Source of the DNA: Urechidicola croceus
GTDB taxonomy: Bacteria > Bacteroidota > Bacteroidia > Flavobacteriales > Flavobacteriaceae
Direction: 5' to 3'
NCBI GenBank assembly: GCA_905181865.1
Contig: CAJIZG010000003.1
Span: 880,001 to 944,000 of the forward strand
DNA length: 64,000 bases
The translations under genes were made by a program, and so were the position numbers. Under the pieces are notes generated by a model. That model was not told where the DNA came from. It worked only from the letters and a program-made list of their open reading frames with translations, and made no database searches. Positions 35,550-45,971 of the stretch are shown piece by piece. The first letter of the stretch is position 1; each line of letters starts with the position of its first letter.

Positions 35550-36788
35550 ATGGAATCTTTACAAACAATTAAGCAACGGTTCGGAATCATTGGAGATAAC
35601 ACTTATTTAAATAGGTCCATATCCAAAGCAGTTCGAGTTGCACCTACAGATATTTCCGTACTAGTAACTGGCGAAAGTGGTGTCGGTAAAGAAAGTATTC
35701 CTAAAATTATTCATGCCTTATCTCATAGAAAACACGGCAAATACATTGCAGTGAACTGTGGAGCAATTCCAGAAGGAACCATCGACAGTGAATTATTTGG
35801 ACATGAAAAAGGTGCTTTTACAGGAGCCACCGCTACACGAAATGGATATTTTGAAGTTGCAGATGGTGGTACTATTTTTTTAGATGAAGTTGGAGAATTA
35901 CCTCTCACTACTCAGGTTCGTTTATTGCGTGTTTTAGAGAATGGAGAATTTATTAAAGTCGGCTCGAGTAAAGTTCAAAAAACAGATATCAGAATCGTTG
36001 CTGCCACCAACCTTAAAATGATGGAAGCAATTGATAAAGGTAAATTTAGAGAAGACTTGTTTTATAGGTTAAGTACTATTGAAATCGACTTACCTCCCTT
36101 GCGAGAAAGAAAGGAAGACATCCATTTGTTATTCAGAAAATTTGCTTCTGATTTTGCTCAAAAATATAATATGCCAACAATGAGGCTAACGGATGATGCA
36201 GTACAAATACTTATAAATTACAATTTCCCCGGAAACATTCGACAATTGAGAAATATTGCTGAACAGATTTCCGTGGTAGAAGAAAATAGGAGCGTCGATT
36301 CTGCTAAAATATCACAATATCTTCCAAATCGAAAACGTAATTTACCTTCAATAATAGAGGGCACAAAATCTAAATCCGATTTCGCTAACGAACGAGAAAT
36401 AATGTATAAAATTCTGTTCGATATGAGAAATGATATCAACGATTTAAAGAAATTAACTTTAGATTTGATGCAGGAAGGAGATCATGATAAATTCAAAGAA
36501 AAAAATCAACGTTTGATTGAAAAAATTTCAAGCGATCCTAAAGAAAATTTACATCAGGAAAACACTGTAGAAGTTGTTTACCAAAAACAAAAAAATCAGC
36601 AAGAAAATTCATCCTATGATTTTGCAGAAACCATAGACGAAGATGAATCTCTTTCTTTACAAGACAAGGAATTTGAAATGATAAAAAAATCTCTTGATCG
36701 TAACAGCGGAAAACGTAAATTAGCAGCTCAAGAACTTGGAATATCAGAACGAACATTATATCGTAAAATAAAACAATACGATTTGTGA
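35550..36788 (+). CDS. Sigma-54-dependent activator ATPase (no receiver domain)
   Basis: A 412-aa AAA+ transcription activator. The central domain starts almost at the N-terminus: Walker A GESGVGKE (about 40), the sigma-54 contact GAFTGA (88-93), DGGTIFLDEVGELP (Walker B), RIVAATN and LPPLRERKEDI. A Fis-type helix-turn-helix closes the protein (RKLAAQELGISERTLYRKIKQYDL). Between them lies an acidic, Lys/Asn-rich linker (about 260-370). No regulatory domain is present, so activity must be set by level or by a partner. It begins 5 bp after miaB. Confidence 0.93.
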   Translation: MESLQTIKQRFGIIGDNTYLNRSISKAVRVAPTDISVLVTGESGVGKESIPKIIHALSHRKHGKYIAVNCGAIPEGTIDSELFGHEKGAFTGATATRNGYFEVADGGTIFLDEVGELPLTTQVRLLRVLENGEFIKVGSSKVQKTDIRIVAATNLKMMEAIDKGKFREDLFYRLSTIEIDLPPLRERKEDIHLLFRKFASDFAQKYNMPTMRLTDDAVQILINYNFPGNIRQLRNIAEQISVVEENRSVDSAKISQYLPNRKRNLPSIIEGTKSKSDFANEREIMYKILFDMRNDINDLKKLTLDLMQEGDHDKFKEKNQRLIEKISSDPKENLHQENTVEVVYQKQKNQQENSSYDFAETIDEDESLSLQDKEFEMIKKSLDRNSGKRKLAAQELGISERTLYRKIKQYDL

Positions 36789-36804
36789 AAAACCTCTTAG
36801 GATA

Positions 36805-37311
36805 ATGAAGAAACTATATTATTTAATGGCTTTCGCCATATTAATTACAACCCAAAGTTGTTGGGTTTATTCTTTTGGGGGTGTTAATTTAGACCCAAAA
36901 ATAAAAACTGTTCAAGTAGACTATTTTCCTAATAATGCTAGATTAATAGAGCCAGGTTTAGCTCAAACCTTTACAATTACGCTTCAAGATATTTTTATTA
37001 GCCAAACTAATTTAGGTATGGTAAAAAATGGTGGTGATATTTATTTTGAAGGTGAAATAACAGGCTATCGTATAAATCCTATGACTGCAACTGCAGATCA
37101 AAAAGCGGCTCAAAACAGACTAACAATAACGGTGAATGTACGTTATTTTAACAAGTACGAAGAAGATAAAGAATTTGAACAAAGTTTCTCCTTCTATCAT
37201 GATTATGATGCTAATGCGCAATTAGTTGGCGGAGTTCTGCAAGATGCTTTGGCTATTATTTTTGAAAGAATAACTCAAGATATATTTAATGCATCTGTTG
37301 CACAGTGGTAG
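36805..37311 (+). CDS. lptE: LPS-assembly lipoprotein LptE
   Basis: A 168-aa outer-membrane lipoprotein (LITTQSC, Cys 19). The LptE fold is indicated by YSFGGVNLDPKIKTVQVDYFPNNA and GGDIYFEGEITGYRINPM. LptE plugs the LptD barrel for LPS export. It is 16 bp after the activator gene and its stop is directly followed by the ATG of the next gene, implying coupling. Confidence 0.9.
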   Translation: MKKLYYLMAFAILITTQSCWVYSFGGVNLDPKIKTVQVDYFPNNARLIEPGLAQTFTITLQDIFISQTNLGMVKNGGDIYFEGEITGYRINPMTATADQKAAQNRLTITVNVRYFNKYEEDKEFEQSFSFYHDYDANAQLVGGVLQDALAIIFERITQDIFNASVAQW

Positions 37312-38070
37312 ATGAAAATACAAGACTTTACATATCTAATTAATAATCCCTCTAAGATAAATTCTTTACAAACTGAGGAGTTAGAAAACGTAATAGATAC
37401 TTTTCCATACTTTCATTCTGCAAGAGTTCTCCACCTTAAAGGTTTAAAAAAACAAGATAGTTATAAATATAATCAATCTTTAAAAACCACGGCAGCTTAT
37501 ACGACAGACCGAACCCTTTTATTCAATCTGATTGCAGAAAATCATTTAATCGAATCCAAAACAAATATTTCAAACAATTCTGAATTGGAAGATATTGAAG
37601 TTATTGATGCAGGAATTATAAAAGCCTTGCATCAAAAACTTACTGCAAGTACTTCAGAAAAAAAGAAAGACAATCCAATTGAGATATTAGAAATTGGCAA
37701 GCACTTTAATTTTAATAATAATGAATCTCATTCTTTTGGAGAATGGCTTCAATTAGGATCCATTAAACCTATAGAACGAAAAAAAAGAAAAACTGATAAA
37801 AAGTCTAAATTTGACCTAATCGATAAATTTATTTCTTCAAATCCTAAAATAAAACCACCAAAAGAAAGAGAGACTAAAACTTTCCATTCAGAAGTTCCTA
37901 GAACAGATTATGATAACTTAATGACAGAGACTTTAGCTAAAGTTTATTTAGAGCAAAAGAAATATGTAAATGCTATTAAAGCATATCGAATATTAAGTTT
38001 GAAATATCCAGAAAAAAGTAGTTTCTTTGCAACCCAAATAAAAGCAATAAAATTATTAGATAAAAAATAA
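37312..38070 (+). CDS. Conserved flavobacterial protein with C-terminal TPR-like repeat
   Basis: I do not recognise a named family. The 252-aa soluble protein has no signal peptide. It begins MKIQDFTYLINNPSKINSLQTEELENVIDTFPYFHSARVLHLKGLK, which looks helical and possibly TPR-like. A charged linker rich in Lys (about 150-195) follows, and it ends with a clear tetratricopeptide-like helix pair, ETLAKVYLEQKKYVNAIKAYRILSLKYPEKSSF. Position between lptE and secG is typical of Flavobacteriaceae and suggests an envelope-related role (inference). Confidence 0.75.
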   Translation: MKIQDFTYLINNPSKINSLQTEELENVIDTFPYFHSARVLHLKGLKKQDSYKYNQSLKTTAAYTTDRTLLFNLIAENHLIESKTNISNNSELEDIEVIDAGIIKALHQKLTASTSEKKKDNPIEILEIGKHFNFNNNESHSFGEWLQLGSIKPIERKKRKTDKKSKFDLIDKFISSNPKIKPPKERETKTFHSEVPRTDYDNLMTETLAKVYLEQKKYVNAIKAYRILSLKYPEKSSFFATQIKAIKLLDKK

Positions 38071-38073
38071 ATT

Positions 38074-38415
38074 ATGACGTATACACTATTTTTAGTTTTG
38101 ATTATGATTGTAGCAGTTTTGCTCATATTAATTATTATGGTACAAAATCCAAAAGGAGGAGGCTTATCTTCTTCTTTTGGAGGAAGTGGTTCTCAATCGG
38201 TTGGTGGTGGGGTTCAAAGCACAACAAACTTTTTAGACAAAAGTACTTGGACTTTGTCTATCGCCTTATTAGCATTAATCTTGTTATCTAATTTTGCTGT
38301 TCCAAATAAAAGCAGCTTACCTGAAGATACTACTATTCAAGAAACATTGGATAATAGAGATGTTCAAGATTTACCTATTCAACAAGCACCAGCAGCGACT
38401 GACAGTGTGAACTAA
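38074..38415 (+). CDS. secG: Preprotein translocase subunit SecG
   Basis: A 113-aa inner-membrane subunit of SecYEG with two transmembrane helices (about 3-22 and 56-75). Between them lies the conserved loop MVQNPKGGGLSSSFGGSGSQSVGG. An acidic, Gln/Pro/Ala-rich tail follows helix 2, longer than in E. coli. It begins 3 bp after the previous stop and ends at a strong terminator. Confidence 0.95.
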   Translation: MTYTLFLVLIMIVAVLLILIIMVQNPKGGGLSSSFGGSGSQSVGGGVQSTTNFLDKSTWTLSIALLALILLSNFAVPNKSSLPEDTTIQETLDNRDVQDLPIQQAPAATDSVN

Positions 38416-38434
38416 AAAATAGTTTTAAAATATA

Positions 38435-38472
38435 AAAATGCCAACGTAAAATGACACGTTGGCATTTTTTTT
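38435..38472 (+). terminator. Terminator after secG
   Basis: A perfect 11-bp stem AATGCCAACGT / ACGTTGGCATT with an 8-nt loop followed by T8. Ends the miaB-secG run. Confidence 0.93.
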
Positions 38473-38502
38473 CACACTATGTCATACTAAAACTCTTTGG
38501 CA

Positions 38503-38510
38503 TACTTTTG
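38503..38510 (+). promoter_or_regulatory. groESL -7 box (putative)
   Basis: TACTTTTG followed by a run of six G (to 38516) stands 42 bp before the groES ATG. No TTG/TTTG sits at the usual distance upstream. No CIRCE inverted repeat is visible, so heat control by HrcA is not supported here. Confidence 0.4.
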
Positions 38511-38552
38511 GGGGGTATATTATCTAATTAATAAACTAAAATATTATTCACG

Positions 38553-40479
<1,927 letters not shown>

Positions 40480-40530
40480 TTGCAATTATCATAAATAAAA
40501 GCAATGAAAACTATATTTTTTATTGCATAT

Positions 40531-40565
40531 AAAAACACCCGCTCAACGAGCGGGTGTTAATTTTA
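40531..40565. terminator. Bidirectional terminator after groEL
   Basis: A perfect 11-bp stem AACACCCGCTC-AAC-GAGCGGGTGTT with A-run on the left and T-rich DNA on the right. It also suits the converging HMBD gene. Confidence 0.9.
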
Positions 40566-40588
40566 TATAAATAATTTATGTTTACGCA

Positions 40589-40852
40589 CTAATCATCATG
40601 ATCGCGACCTTCACTTCCATGCTCTCTTTTTGTATCTTGATCGTCACTACCTTCGGTTTCCTTGGTAACTAATTTCATTTTACAAACAGGACATTTAGTC
40701 TCCTTATTCGCATACGTTTTATCAACCTCGCATTGCATGGGACAAGCATAGACAAACTCAGCATGTTCATGCGTACCCTCCTTGATTTCATTTTTACAAG
40801 CAATTGTAGAGACCGCTATTAAAGCAATCATACCTAAAAATACTTTATTCAT
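40589..40852 (-). CDS. Heavy-metal-binding-domain lipoprotein
   Basis: An 87-aa lipoprotein (AVSTIAC, Cys 19). The heavy-metal-binding domain reads YACPMQCEVDKTYANKETKCPVCKMKLV, i.e. a CPM...CPxCxM metal motif, ending in a His/Asp/Glu-rich tail (REHGSEGRDHDD). Such domains occur with copper/silver or other heavy-metal efflux parts. The usual CPMHP is CPMQC here. No efflux pump is adjacent, but an unreadable metal-related fragment lies just upstream. Confidence 0.85.
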   Translation of the reverse strand: MNKVFLGMIALIAVSTIACKNEIKEGTHEHAEFVYACPMQCEVDKTYANKETKCPVCKMKLVTKETEGSDDQDTKREHGSEGRDHDD

Positions 40853-40873
40853 TTTTATAATTAATTATTACTT

Positions 40874-40957
40874 TTAATTCTCACTTAACTCGTGATCTTT
40901 TACTACCTGCTTATCCTTATACTTACAACAATCATCTAACTTATGATAAGCCTCTTT
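40874..40957 (-). pseudogene. Short decayed coding fragment upstream of HMBD gene
   Basis: A 27-codon open stretch on the minus strand reads KEAYHKLDDCCKYKDKQVV and ends DHELSEN-stop. The Cys-Cys and charged pattern recalls N-terminal or C-terminal metal-binding tails of small Bacteroidota metal proteins. Stops precede it and there is no start codon. I take it as the end of a lost gene; assignment is weak. Confidence 0.25.
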
Positions 40958-41009
40958 TCATATCTACTACAAAACTACTCAAACTAACAAAATTACTCTA
41001 AATTTTGTG

Positions 41010-41447
41010 TTATACTTTTACCTTCATTTTTTTCTGAAAATAAAATGAAGGTAATAATATTAATAGCAATAGCGGATGAATTAATATTCGACGAAGATAA
41101 AATGCAAACAGATAACCGTTTGGAAACTCTATTTTTAAATACATGAAGTAAAGCAGACCTATAATTGCGAATGTAAGAGCATACAATTTAATTGCAAAAA
41201 ATAGATTTTCCTTATTTAAATATGCCATATAAATTATAATTAACGAAAGTAAAGTATTAACAATATATCTTGCGAATAGGTCTAACAAAAGTGGTCCCAT
41301 CACAAAAACTGGAAAACCGCCCTTTAAATAGTCAAATTTAAAATATTGAACAAATGGATCGTAAAACAACACGTCTTCATAGGCTCTTACTAAAACTAAT
41401 AACAAGACCATGAAAACTAAGATTAATATTCTATTTCGTTTATTCAA
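41010..41447 (-). CDS. Exosortase F system-associated membrane protein
   Basis: A 145-aa inner-membrane protein with about four hydrophobic helices. The pattern RVLILVFMVLLLVLVRAYEDVLFYDPFVQYFKFDYL, then RYIVNTLLSLIIIYMAY, matches the small protein that always follows exosortase F in Flavobacteriia. Function unknown. It overlaps xrtF by 4 bp (ATGA), so the two are coupled. C-terminus is LLPSFYFQKKMKVKV. Confidence 0.85.
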   Translation of the reverse strand: MNKRNRILILVFMVLLLVLVRAYEDVLFYDPFVQYFKFDYLKGGFPVFVMGPLLLDLFARYIVNTLLSLIIIYMAYLNKENLFFAIKLYALTFAIIGLLYFMYLKIEFPNGYLFAFYLRRILIHPLLLLILLPSFYFQKKMKVKV

Positions 41448-41986
41448 TTTCGTTTATTTCGTATAGCATAGTATCTAATCCAAAAAAACCATAATATAAG
41501 TACCATGCCATAAATTATAGCAGGAAAAACTAAATCATGTAATACCTCTTGAAATTGAGGAAAATGATAAATAACTAAAACCAAAAATACAATTCTAAAA
41601 ATATTGACAATATAAATCATAATAATTCCAAAAACACCAAAAAGTAATGTCGCCTTTAATTTACCCGCAAAAGCAATGATGAAAGCCAAAAACAAAATGA
41701 CAACACCAATACTAGAACATCCCTCAACAATCTTAACAACATATTTTTGATTTACTTGAAACATCATTGAAAGTTCATCTTTATTCTGTTGGGTAAAAAC
41801 ATCATACCCCAATAATTCAACCATGTTTTTAGCATGTTGCGTAATAACTTTCGTTATTGGCGCACAGGAAAAAATATTCGATGAAATTTGAGTTTTATGA
41901 AGGTAAAATGAATACAATACCGTAAGCGCAAAATACACCACAAAGAACCTAACCAAAAATAATATGACAACTCTATTCTTTCTCAA
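41444..41986 (-). CDS. xrtF: Exosortase F (transpeptidase-like sorting enzyme)
   Basis: A 180-aa polytopic inner-membrane protein of the exosortase/archaeosortase superfamily. The three catalytic-type residues are present: Cys90 in VEGCSSIG, Arg131 in VNIFRIV, and His150 in EVLHDLVFP. Exosortases cut proteins at C-terminal PEP-CTERM-like tails after export and link them elsewhere. The F-type is a compact Flavobacteriia form. No substrate or EPS gene cluster is adjacent. No clear promoter seen in the 42.0-kb gap. Confidence 0.9.
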   Translation of the reverse strand: MRKNRVVILFLVRFFVVYFALTVLYSFYLHKTQISSNIFSCAPITKVITQHAKNMVELLGYDVFTQQNKDELSMMFQVNQKYVVKIVEGCSSIGVVILFLAFIIAFAGKLKATLLFGVFGIIMIYIVNIFRIVFLVLVIYHFPQFQEVLHDLVFPAIIYGMVLILWFFWIRYYAIRNKRN

Positions 41987-42173
41987 AGAACCCTATTAGT
42001 TTTATTTCAAAATTAAACATTCAAATGGAAACGAACATCCTAAAATTTACTATTATATACATAATTCAAAAACCTACCTCAACGCAATCCATTCTACAGT
42101 CAATATGTGATTTTTTAAAATAAGGAGGAATAATACTTCGATTGGGTGGGATTCTATTTTAAAAATAGCGTAA
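41987..42173. other. Intergenic upstream of xrtF
   Basis: Spacer between the divergent xrtF gene and the open frame at 42174. Stops in all frames; no clear promoter pair found. Confidence 0.4.
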
Positions 42174-42455
42174 TTTATTGGTACATCGATAGAGCATCCT
42201 ATTCTTCCCTTTGGCAAAGTCATCTTTGGACAAGTAGCGGAAACCAGTCAAAACTTTGTTTTACAGGATGGCACCAAACAAGATAATTATATCTCTTGTC
42301 GATGGAAGGTGAAATCTGAAATTATAATTATAATATGTAAAAATGAAGAAAATATTGGTCAGATTGATATTCATTCACAAATAGTTAACCTGTTTTTAAA
42401 AAAAAATCAAAAATTACTAGAATTTGTATGTGAACAAGTGTACCAAATAATTTGA
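42174..42455 (+). pseudogene. Start-less 93-codon open frame, unrecognised
   Basis: Between a TAA (42171) and a TGA (42453) one frame stays open for 93 codons without any ATG, GTG or TTG near its beginning. It reads FIGTSIEHPILPFGKVIFGQ and later CKNEENIGQIDIHSQIV, then LFLKKNQKLLEFVCEQVYQII. Composition looks protein-like (hydrophobic/charged alternation, a final helix) rather than random. I do not recognise it. Most likely the 3' end of a decayed gene, as the upstream 100 bp also hint at coding phrases in another frame. Confidence 0.3.
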
Positions 42456-42475
42456 AAAATATCTTTTTTTTTAGC

Positions 42476-42506
42476 TTGTAAAACCTTTTCAGTTTTAGTA
42501 ATTTTA
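42476..42506 (+). promoter_or_regulatory. Possible purH promoter
   Basis: TTG (42476-42478) and TAATTTTA (42499-42506) are 20 bp apart; the -7 box differs from TAnnTTTG at the last base. The purH ATG follows 22 bp later. Confidence 0.35.
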
Positions 42507-42528
42507 CGTAAAAATAACAACACACTAA

Positions 42529-44055
42529 ATGAGCACAGCGAAAACATCAAAATCAGCATTAATCTCAGTATACCATAAGGACGGATTAGGCCCTATCGTA
42601 CAGAAATTAAACGAATTAGGAGTTACAATTTATTCTACTGGTGGCACGGAGAGTTTTATAAGAGAAATGGGGGTCGATGTTGTTCCTGTTGAAGATTTGA
42701 CATCATACCCTTCTATTCTTGGTGGTCGTGTAAAAACGCTGCACCCAAAAGTTTTTGGTGGAATCTTAACACGCCGTGAAAATCAAAGTGACCAGCAACA
42801 AATTGCTGAATTTGAGATACCAGAAATCGACATTGTAATTGTTGATTTATATCCATTTGAAAAAACTGTTACAAGTGGTTCTCCAGAACAAGATATTATT
42901 GAAAAAATTGATATTGGTGGAATTTCATTAATTCGTGCAGCTGCCAAAAATTTCAAAGATGTTATGTGCGTTTCTTCTATGGAACAATATGATGAGTTTT
43001 TAAATATCATCACAGAAAGTAACGGTGCAACTACCATAGAGCAACGTAAATCTTTTTCTGCAAAATCCTTTGCTATTTCCAGCCATTACGATTCAGCCAT
43101 ATTCAATTATATGAATGATAATCAACCTGCTTTTAGACAAAGTTTTGATACTGTAAAGCAATTGCGGTATGGAGAAAACCCACATCAAAAAGGATTTTTC
43201 TACGGTAATTTAGAAGTATTATTTGATCAACTACACGGTAAAGAATTATCATTCAATAATCTATTAGATGTTGATGCCGCAGTCAACCTAATTAAAGAGT
43301 TTAAAAACGAAGGTGCAACTTTTGCTATTTTAAAACACAATAACGCCTGCGGATTTGCTCAAAGAGAAACACTCGTTCAAGCATATATTGACGCACTTGC
43401 TGGAGATCCAACTTCTGCTTTTGGCGGAGTTTTAATCGCAAATAAAGAAATTGACCGAGCAACAGCTACAGAAATTCATGGTTTATTCTGTGAAGTAGTT
43501 ATTGCTCCTTCTTATTCTGATGAAGCGCTAAAAATCTTAAAAGGAAAGAAAAATAGAATCATCTTAATTCAAAAAGATGCTGAACTCCCAGATATCAGTT
43601 ACAGAACTGCATTAAATGGAGTATTAGCGCAAGACCCAAATAATGTTACAGATTCTAGAGAAGAGTTAAAAAATGTAACTAACAGAATTGTTTCTGACGA
43701 CGAAATTGAAGATTTATTATTCGCTTCAAAAATTTGTAAACACACAAAGTCAAATACAATCATTCTAGTTAAAAACAAACAATTATGTGCTGGAGGCACG
43801 GGACAAACATCTCGCGTTGATGCATTAGAGCAAGCAATTGCGAAAGCCAAGGCATTCAATTTTGACTTAAACGGAGCTGTAATGGCAAGTGATGCCTTCT
43901 TCCCATTCCCTGACTGTGTCGAGATTGCTGATAAAGCAGGAATTAAAGCTATAATTCAACCAGGAGGTTCAATTAAAGACCAACTTTCTATCGATTATTG
44001 TAATGAAAATAATATTGGCATGGTAATGACTGGAACTCGTCATTTTAAGCATTAA
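42529..44055 (+). CDS. purH: Bifunctional AICAR transformylase / IMP cyclohydrolase
   Basis: A 508-aa enzyme that catalyses the last two steps of IMP synthesis. The IMP cyclohydrolase domain (1-190) shows ALISVYHKDGL, STGGTESFI, TSYPSILGGRVKTLHPKVFGG and DIGGISLIRAAAKN. The transformylase domain shows LRYGENPHQKG, LKHNNACGFA, SAFGGVL, AGGTGQTSRVDA and SDAFFPFPDCVEIA. Full length, single gene. Confidence 0.98.
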   Translation: MSTAKTSKSALISVYHKDGLGPIVQKLNELGVTIYSTGGTESFIREMGVDVVPVEDLTSYPSILGGRVKTLHPKVFGGILTRRENQSDQQQIAEFEIPEIDIVIVDLYPFEKTVTSGSPEQDIIEKIDIGGISLIRAAAKNFKDVMCVSSMEQYDEFLNIITESNGATTIEQRKSFSAKSFAISSHYDSAIFNYMNDNQPAFRQSFDTVKQLRYGENPHQKGFFYGNLEVLFDQLHGKELSFNNLLDVDAAVNLIKEFKNEGATFAILKHNNACGFAQRETLVQAYIDALAGDPTSAFGGVLIANKEIDRATATEIHGLFCEVVIAPSYSDEALKILKGKKNRIILIQKDAELPDISYRTALNGVLAQDPNNVTDSREELKNVTNRIVSDDEIEDLLFASKICKHTKSNTIILVKNKQLCAGGTGQTSRVDALEQAIAKAKAFNFDLNGAVMASDAFFPFPDCVEIADKAGIKAIIQPGGSIKDQLSIDYCNENNIGMVMTGTRHFKH

Positions 44056-44097
44056 TTTCATTACATTTGTAAATTAACTCCAATACAAGACTATCTT

Positions 44098-45126
44098 ATG
44101 AGTTTTTTTGACTTCATGACAGAAGATATTGCTATTGATTTAGGGACAGCAAACACCCTTATCATCCATGATGGAAAAGTAGTTGTTGACGAGCCTTCAA
44201 TAGTAGCTAGAGACCGAATATCAGGTAAAATCATTGCCACCGGAGAAAAAGCAAGTCAAATGCAAGGAAAGACGCATGAAAACATCAAGACAATACGCCC
44301 ATTAAAAGATGGTGTAATTGCTGATTTTGAAGCTTCTGAGCAAATGATAAAGGAGTTTATCAGGAATATCCCAACTATAAAAAAGAAATTCTGGACACCT
44401 TCTCTTCGAATGGTTATTTGCATTCCGTCTGGAATTACCGAAGTTGAAAAGCGTGCTGTTCGTGATTCTGCGGAACACATGAATGCTAAAGAAATATATT
44501 TAATCCATGAACCGATGGCTGCAGCAATAGGTATTGGTATTGATATTACCCAGCCTAAAGGAAACATGATTATCGATATAGGTGGTGGAACTACCGAAAT
44601 CGCAGTTATTGCTCTTGGCGGAATTGTATGTGACAATTCAGTAAAAGTCGCTGGCGATGTTTTTACAAATGATATAACCTATTACATGCGTACTCAACAC
44701 AATTTATATATTGGAGAACGTACGGCTGAAAATATTAAAATCACCATTGGTTCAGCGACAGAAGATTTGGAAACTCCACCAAAAGATATGCTTGTTCAAG
44801 GTCGTGATTTATTAAGTGGAAAACCGAAACAAGTACAAGTCTCTTTTAGAGAAATTGCTAAAGCACTAGACAAATCTATTATTAGAATTGAAGATGCTGT
44901 CATGGAAACTTTATCAAAAACACCTCCAGAATTAGCAGCAGATATTTACAACACAGGAATTTATTTAGCAGGCGGTGGGTCGATGCTCAGAGGGCTAGAC
45001 AAACGTCTTTCAAGAAAAACGGACTTACCCGTATATGTTGCCGAAGATCCATTGAGAGCAGTAGTTCGAGGTACTGGGATCACTTTAAAAGATTTAGAGA
45101 AATACAGTACTGTACTTATGAAATAG
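44098..45126 (+). CDS. mreB: Rod-shape actin homologue MreB
   Basis: A 342-aa actin-like ATPase that guides lateral wall synthesis. Nucleotide motifs: IAIDLGTANTLI, MIIDIGGGTTEIAVI, and IYLAGGGSMLRGLDKRLS; HEPMAAAIGIG also present. A TACATTTG box at 44062-44069 may be its -7 element. First gene of mreB-mreC-mreD-mrdA-rodA. Confidence 0.98.
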   Translation: MSFFDFMTEDIAIDLGTANTLIIHDGKVVVDEPSIVARDRISGKIIATGEKASQMQGKTHENIKTIRPLKDGVIADFEASEQMIKEFIRNIPTIKKKFWTPSLRMVICIPSGITEVEKRAVRDSAEHMNAKEIYLIHEPMAAAIGIGIDITQPKGNMIIDIGGGTTEIAVIALGGIVCDNSVKVAGDVFTNDITYYMRTQHNLYIGERTAENIKITIGSATEDLETPPKDMLVQGRDLLSGKPKQVQVSFREIAKALDKSIIRIEDAVMETLSKTPPELAADIYNTGIYLAGGGSMLRGLDKRLSRKTDLPVYVAEDPLRAVVRGTGITLKDLEKYSTVLMK

Positions 45127-45146
45127 TGTGAAATACAGATTGACTT

Positions 45147-45971
45147 ATGCAGCAGATATTCAAGTTTATTGAAAAATATAAGTATTTTCTACTTTTCCTT
45201 ATTTTAGAGTCTTTCGCGTTATTTTTCACCATTCAAAACCATTCATACCACAGGAGTAAATTTATAAATTCAGCAAATACTCTCACTGGCGGTATATATA
45301 GACAGATGAGCTCCATTAACGACTTTTTTTATTTAAAAAAAGAGAACCGGTTACTTTCAAAAGAAAACATACACCTTAAAAATCTTTTATCCTTAAGCCC
45401 CTATGATTTAGATTCAGTAGTTTCGGAACAAATTGATACTGTTAATTTCTATCAAAAATACAAATACTATCGAGGAAAAATCATTAGTAACAACTATACT
45501 AAACGCAATAACTTTCTTACCATAAACAGAGGTGAAAAACACGGAATTACATCTATAATGGGTGTCGTAAATAGTTATGGAATTATTGGAGTTACTAATT
45601 CTGTTTCAAAACATAATGCCACTGTAATGTCTATTCTTCATAAAGACTCTCATACAAATGTGAAATTAAAAAACAACGATCACTATGGCTCGCTCATCTG
45701 GAATGGCAAAGATTATAGAACTGTTCAATTAGTAGATTTACCAAGACAAACTCAAGTAGGAATTGGTGACACAATTATTACTGGGGGCAAATCTTCAATA
45801 TTTCCTGAAGGAATTTTAGTCGGAACAATTAAAGATTTTGAAAAACAGGGAAATGATTTTCAATTAATTAATATAAAACTCTTTAATGATATGAGTGCGT
45901 TAAGTAATATTAATATAATTTCCAACCTTGAACAGAAAGAGATTAAACAATTAGAAACTGCGAATGAATAA
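45147..45971 (+). CDS. mreC: Rod-shape protein MreC
   Basis: A 274-aa bitopic protein with one N-terminal transmembrane helix (about 13-28, FLLFLILESFALFF). A coiled coil (about 55-75) and periplasmic beta domains follow: IISNNYTKRNNFLTINRGEKHGI, MGVVNSYGIIGVTNSVSKHNATVMSI, and VGIGDTIITGGKSSIFPEGILVGTI. Links MreB to the wall synthases. It overlaps mreD by 8 bp. Confidence 0.95.
   Translation: MQQIFKFIEKYKYFLLFLILESFALFFTIQNHSYHRSKFINSANTLTGGIYRQMSSINDFFYLKKENRLLSKENIHLKNLLSLSPYDLDSVVSEQIDTVNFYQKYKYYRGKIISNNYTKRNNFLTINRGEKHGITSIMGVVNSYGIIGVTNSVSKHNATVMSILHKDSHTNVKLKNNDHYGSLIWNGKDYRTVQLVDLPRQTQVGIGDTIITGGKSSIFPEGILVGTIKDFEKQGNDFQLINIKLFNDMSALSNINIISNLEQKEIKQLETANE

Noticed and set aside
38470-38552. 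CIRCE heat-shock operator before groES
   Set aside because: No 9-bp inverted repeat around a 9-bp spacer is visible; only a -7 box.
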